A program made the translations under genes and the position numbers. 15,961 nucleotides of DNA from NCBI GenBank assembly GCA_947447835.1, contig CANFLP010000039.1, positions 1-15,961 on the forward strand. Reading direction: 5' to 3'. A model generated the notes under the pieces. The model was not told the DNA's origin. It did not search any database and saw only the letters and a list, made by a program, of their open reading frames with translations. The DNA comes from Bacteroidota bacterium (GTDB lineage: Bacteria; Bacteroidota; Bacteroidia; Chitinophagales; Chitinophagaceae). Positions 13,777 to 15,961 of this stretch are shown here, one piece after another. Position 1 is the first letter of the stretch; each line of letters starts with the position of its first letter.

Positions 13777-14370
13777 TTACAATTTGAATAATAATTTTAA
13801 CGCATTCCATAGTTTAGACTTTTCTAATTTCGCTGTTTGATCCGCTCCCTGCATGCTTTGTAGGCTACTACTAAATAAAATATGTGTCTCTCCCAAAACA
13901 ATTGGCTTGTATAATGTAGTAGGTAATTTTATTTTTAATTGGGTACTATTTAAATCAAATGTAAGTACTAATTGAGAAGGAAGTGTGGTTAGTATTTCAT
14001 GCATACTTAACGACTGTTGAGCAATATTGATTAATGCAATATCTGCCAATGTTAATTTACATGCATTTAAAATAGAGGACAATAAACCTAAATCAGTTTC
14101 ATTTAAATGCACCGCATCAGCATCATTTACAATTACAATAATTTTTTTAAGATGATCTCCTAAAAATTTCACTGGGGTAGGAGTAGTTGTTTTTTGTTCA
14201 TTTACTACTTCATTCACTGGTGTAGTTGCTATGGCTTCTTTTCCTATGGCAGTAATAATGGCCTTCTCTTCATTTTCTACCGACTTTATTTCCTTTTCAG
14301 GTAATACCAAAGTATCTTTGAACAAAGAAACAAGCGCAGCGGCGGGTAATATCGTTTTTGGATCTAGCAT
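13777..14370 (-). CDS. Unrecognised protein, possibly DNA polymerase III psi-like
   Basis: 197 residues, without a family name I can assign firmly. There are three parts: an N-terminal conserved-looking helix (1-24, MLDPKTILPAAALVSLF), a low-complexity Thr/Val/Glu-rich linker (25-68) and a compact C-terminal domain (69-197). The C-terminal domain runs KKIIVIVNDADAVHLNETD (75-93), a helix with SSILNACKLTLADIALINI (98-116), a beta-strand LVLTFDL (134-140), then LFSSSLQSM (165-173) and KSKLWNALKLL (184-194). This order resembles E. coli HolD (psi), which has a short clamp-loader-binding N-terminal peptide, a domain with a 'VMVANDLPAL' strand and a closing 'ASPALTDL...AALWQQI' segment. The comparison is from memory and needs a profile search. 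No signal peptide or membrane segment. It diverges from ilvE. Confidence 0.7.
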   Translation of the reverse strand: MLDPKTILPAAALVSLFKDTLVLPEKEIKSVENEEKAIITAIGKEAIATTPVNEVVNEQKTTTPTPVKFLGDHLKKIIVIVNDADAVHLNETDLGLLSSILNACKLTLADIALINIAQQSLSMHEILTTLPSQLVLTFDLNSTQLKIKLPTTLYKPIVLGETHILFSSSLQSMQGADQTAKLEKSKLWNALKLLFKL

Positions 14371-14414
14371 TGGGTTGGAAAATTAACTCAATTGCTTCGT
14401 TTGAAAAAATAACA

Positions 14415-14446
14415 CTTGTAAGTTTTTTGTGTTATGCTTATATTTG
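14415..14446 (+). promoter_or_regulatory. Promoter of ilvE
   Basis: CTTG (14415-14418), a 20-base spacer and TATATTTG (14439-14446) match the Bacteroidota promoter with one mismatch in the -33 box and an exact -7 box. Transcription would start near 14452, giving a leader of about 33 bases before the ATG at 14485. Confidence 0.6.
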
Positions 14447-14484
14447 TTTCTTTAAAACCTTAATGATTTTTAAATAGAAAGTAT

Positions 14485-15546
14485 ATGTCTACAATCTCCA
14501 TCCCAGTTACCAAGAACGCCCATCCAAAACTTCCAACATTCAATATGAATGAAATTGCTTTTGGAAAAAATTTCACAGATCATATGCTGGTTGCAGATTA
14601 TGAAAATGGGGAATGGAAAAATGTGGAAATCAAGCCCTATGCCCCTTTTGAAGTAGATCCTTCAAGTGCTATGTTGCATTACGGCCAAACCATTTTCGAA
14701 GGAATTAAGGCTTTTAAAAATGACAAAGAGGATGTTGTTATATTTCGACCAGATCAAAATTTTAAACGTTTTAATATTTCTGCCGAAAGAATGGAAATGC
14801 CTACTATACCTGAATGGATTTTCATGGAAGGCATGAAGCAGTTAATTAATTTGGAAAAAGATTGGATCCCTAATAAACCAGATGCATCATTATATATCAG
14901 ACCGTTTATGATTGCAACGGATCCTTTTTTAGGTGTACGTCCTTCATTAACTTATAAGTTCATGATTATTTTGGGACCAAGTGGTCCTTATTTTGCAGCA
15001 CCTATGAAAATATATATTGAGCAGCACTATACACGTGCAACGCCAGGTGGTGTTGGGTTTGCAAAGAATGGCGGAAATTATGGTGCTAGTTTACATCCTG
15101 TTACTTTGGCGCAAAAAAATGGGTATGATCAAGTATTATGGACGGATGCATTAGAACATAAATTTGTAGAGGAAGTGGGAATGATGAATGTGATGTTTGT
15201 AATTGATGGGAAAATTATTACTCCAACTGTTGAAAGAGGAACTGTGTTAAAAGGGGTGACACGCGATTCAGCAATTACATTATTAAGAGAAATGGGCTAT
15301 GAGGTTGAAGAAAGATTTTTATCGGTTGCAGAAATCGTAGATGCGCACAAAAAAGGATTATTCCAAGAAGTTTTTGGCGTTGGAACAGCTGCAGTTGTCT
15401 CTTATATTTCAAAATTAGCGCATGGGGAATACGTGATGGATTTTGATATGAATGCCTTAATAGTCGGTCCAGCACTAAAAAAACAATTGAATGACCTAAG
15501 AATGGGAAATATTGTGGACAAACACAACTGGTTACTACATATATAG
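14485..15546 (+). CDS. ilvE: Branched-chain amino acid aminotransferase
   Basis: PLP-dependent exchange of amino groups between Leu/Ile/Val and 2-oxoglutarate, the last step of their synthesis and first of their breakdown; 353 residues, cytoplasmic. It belongs to the longer fold-type IV branch shared with eukaryotic BCATs rather than the roughly 300-residue E. coli type. HYGQTIFEGIKAF (65-77) and LYIRPF (136-141) are substrate-site motifs. FAKNGGNYGASL (192-203) carries the PLP lysine, Lys194. EEVGMMNVMFV (229-239) holds the PLP-binding glutamate. GVTRDS (257-262) and FGVGTAAVVS (297-306) bind the cofactor phosphate. It has its own promoter and a strong terminator, so it is a single-gene unit. 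Valine passing through this enzyme gives the keto acid whose oxidation makes isobutyryl-CoA, the IcmF substrate. Confidence 0.96.
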   Translation: MSTISIPVTKNAHPKLPTFNMNEIAFGKNFTDHMLVADYENGEWKNVEIKPYAPFEVDPSSAMLHYGQTIFEGIKAFKNDKEDVVIFRPDQNFKRFNISAERMEMPTIPEWIFMEGMKQLINLEKDWIPNKPDASLYIRPFMIATDPFLGVRPSLTYKFMIILGPSGPYFAAPMKIYIEQHYTRATPGGVGFAKNGGNYGASLHPVTLAQKNGYDQVLWTDALEHKFVEEVGMMNVMFVIDGKIITPTVERGTVLKGVTRDSAITLLREMGYEVEERFLSVAEIVDAHKKGLFQEVFGVGTAAVVSYISKLAHGEYVMDFDMNALIVGPALKKQLNDLRMGNIVDKHNWLLHI

Positions 15547-15563
15547 TTAATTAGCTGAAAATC

Positions 15564-15604
15564 AAACAGTTGAAAAGTAACAATTCGGCTTTCAACTGTT
15601 TTTT
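15564..15604 (+). terminator. Intrinsic terminator of ilvE
   Basis: 15564-15575 (AAACAGTTGAAA) pairs with 15590-15601 (TTTCAACTGTTT), a perfect 12-bp stem with a 14-base loop, ending in a run of six T (15599-15604). It lies 17 bases after the ilvE stop and separates ilvE from the rpsL promoter. Confidence 0.85.
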
Positions 15605-15657
15605 CAAGGTAAAAAATGGGTATTTGCTTTATTTTTTTAAAATTAGCCAATAAACAT

Positions 15658-15688
15658 TTTGGTAATTCGTTCACAGCCATTACCTTTG
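15658..15688 (+). promoter_or_regulatory. Consensus Bacteroidota promoter of rpsL
   Basis: TTTG (15658-15661), exactly 19 bases, then TACCTTTG (15681-15688) match both boxes perfectly with consensus spacing. Transcription would start near 15694, about 41 bases before the rpsL ATG. A strong promoter fits a ribosomal protein operon (rpsL-rpsG-fusA in most bacteria). Confidence 0.8.
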
Positions 15689-15713
15689 CCGTCCGAATTT
15701 TTTATAAACCGAA

Positions 15714-15731
15714 ATGAACAAAATAGCATAA
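15714..15731 (+). other. Five-codon mini-ORF in the rpsL leader
   Basis: ATG AAC AAA ATA GCA TAA (MNKIA) lies in the predicted rpsL leader and ends 3 bases before the rpsL ATG. It is too short to be evidence of a gene by itself. It could be a leader peptide coupled to rpsL or a chance occurrence in AT-rich DNA. Confidence 0.25.
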
Positions 15732-15734
15732 TAA

Positions 15735-15961
15735 ATGCCTACTATTCAGCAACTAGTTAGAAAAGGCCGTGAGATCATCAGGGCGAAAAGTAAATCAAGA
15801 GCTTTGGATGCATGTCCTCAGCGTCGTGGCGTTTGTACAAGAGTGTATACAACTACACCAAAAAAACCAAACTCTGCGTTACGTAAAGTAGCTAAAGTAC
15901 GTTTGACTAATAAGATTGAGGTTATTGCCTACATCCCAGGTGAAGGTCATAACTTACAAGA
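15735..15961 (+). CDS. rpsL: 30S ribosomal protein S12, 3' end cut by window edge
   Basis: The first 75 codons of S12, a protein of the ribosomal decoding centre. The frame MPTIQQLVRKGRE, then CPQRRGVCTRVYTTTPKKPN and GEGHNLQ, is unmistakable. Lys43-Lys44 in TPKKPNS are the lysines whose substitution gives streptomycin resistance in E. coli; they are wild type here, which predicts no resistance from this site. The second resistance segment (around residue 88 in E. coli) lies beyond the window. The ATG at 15735 has no Shine-Dalgarno sequence. A consensus promoter lies 41-77 bases upstream and a five-codon mini-ORF ends just before the start. About 50 C-terminal residues are missing. Confidence 0.97.
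   Translation, partial: MPTIQQLVRKGREIIRAKSKSRALDACPQRRGVCTRVYTTTPKKPNSALRKVAKVRLTNKIEVIAYIPGEGHNLQ

Overview
The window looks like chromosomal DNA from a member of the Bacteroidota, most likely the Chitinophagaceae or a near relative. The evidence is AT-rich composition, almost no Shine-Dalgarno sequences, repeated matches to the Bacteroidota promoter (TTTG about 19 bases upstream of TAnnTTTG), and protein types usual in that phylum: a fused isobutyryl-CoA mutase IcmF, a ComA-type phosphosulfolactate synthase, a GLPGLI-like secreted protein and a long TPR protein. Family and genus are inferred from recognition, not measured. I see no tRNA, rRNA, CRISPR array, insertion sequence or phage gene.

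Layout. 1-768 is proC without its first codons. It converges on an inner-membrane or periplasmic dienelactone-hydrolase-like gene (911-1786, minus); between them lies a GC-rich nested palindrome (798-878) that probably terminates transcription both ways. After a divergent intergenic region come pyrG (2023-3636), icmF (3678-7028) and yidC (7073-8881) on the plus strand. A 36-base palindrome sits exactly on the icmF start codon. yidC ends in a strong hairpin, followed by a small secreted protein gene (8934-9545) and a convergent tiny secreted protein gene (9579-9920, minus) whose promoter implies an almost leaderless mRNA. A TPR gene (10112-11533), a ComA-type phosphosulfolactate synthase gene (11575-12339) and aroE (12342-13091, TTG start, 2 bases after the previous stop) follow on the plus strand. 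aroE meets rdgB (13092-13685, minus) stop codon to stop codon. An unannotated minus-strand gene (13777-14370) has the layout and sequence pattern of the DNA polymerase III psi subunit. ilvE (14485-15546) has its own promoter and terminator, and the window ends in the start of rpsL (15735 onward), which has a textbook Bacteroidota promoter.

Function. Most genes are housekeeping: proline (proC), CTP (pyrG), membrane protein insertion (yidC), shikimate (aroE), nucleotide-pool cleaning (rdgB), branched-chain amino acids (ilvE) and ribosomal protein S12 (rpsL). icmF and ilvE both touch branched-chain carbon: valine breakdown yields isobutyryl-CoA, which IcmF can convert to butyryl-CoA. The phosphosulfolactate synthase and the shikimate pathway both draw on phosphoenolpyruvate. 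I found no complete novel system. The best leads are the psi-like protein, the palindrome over the icmF start, the nested palindrome after proC, and the ComA-type gene coupled to aroE.
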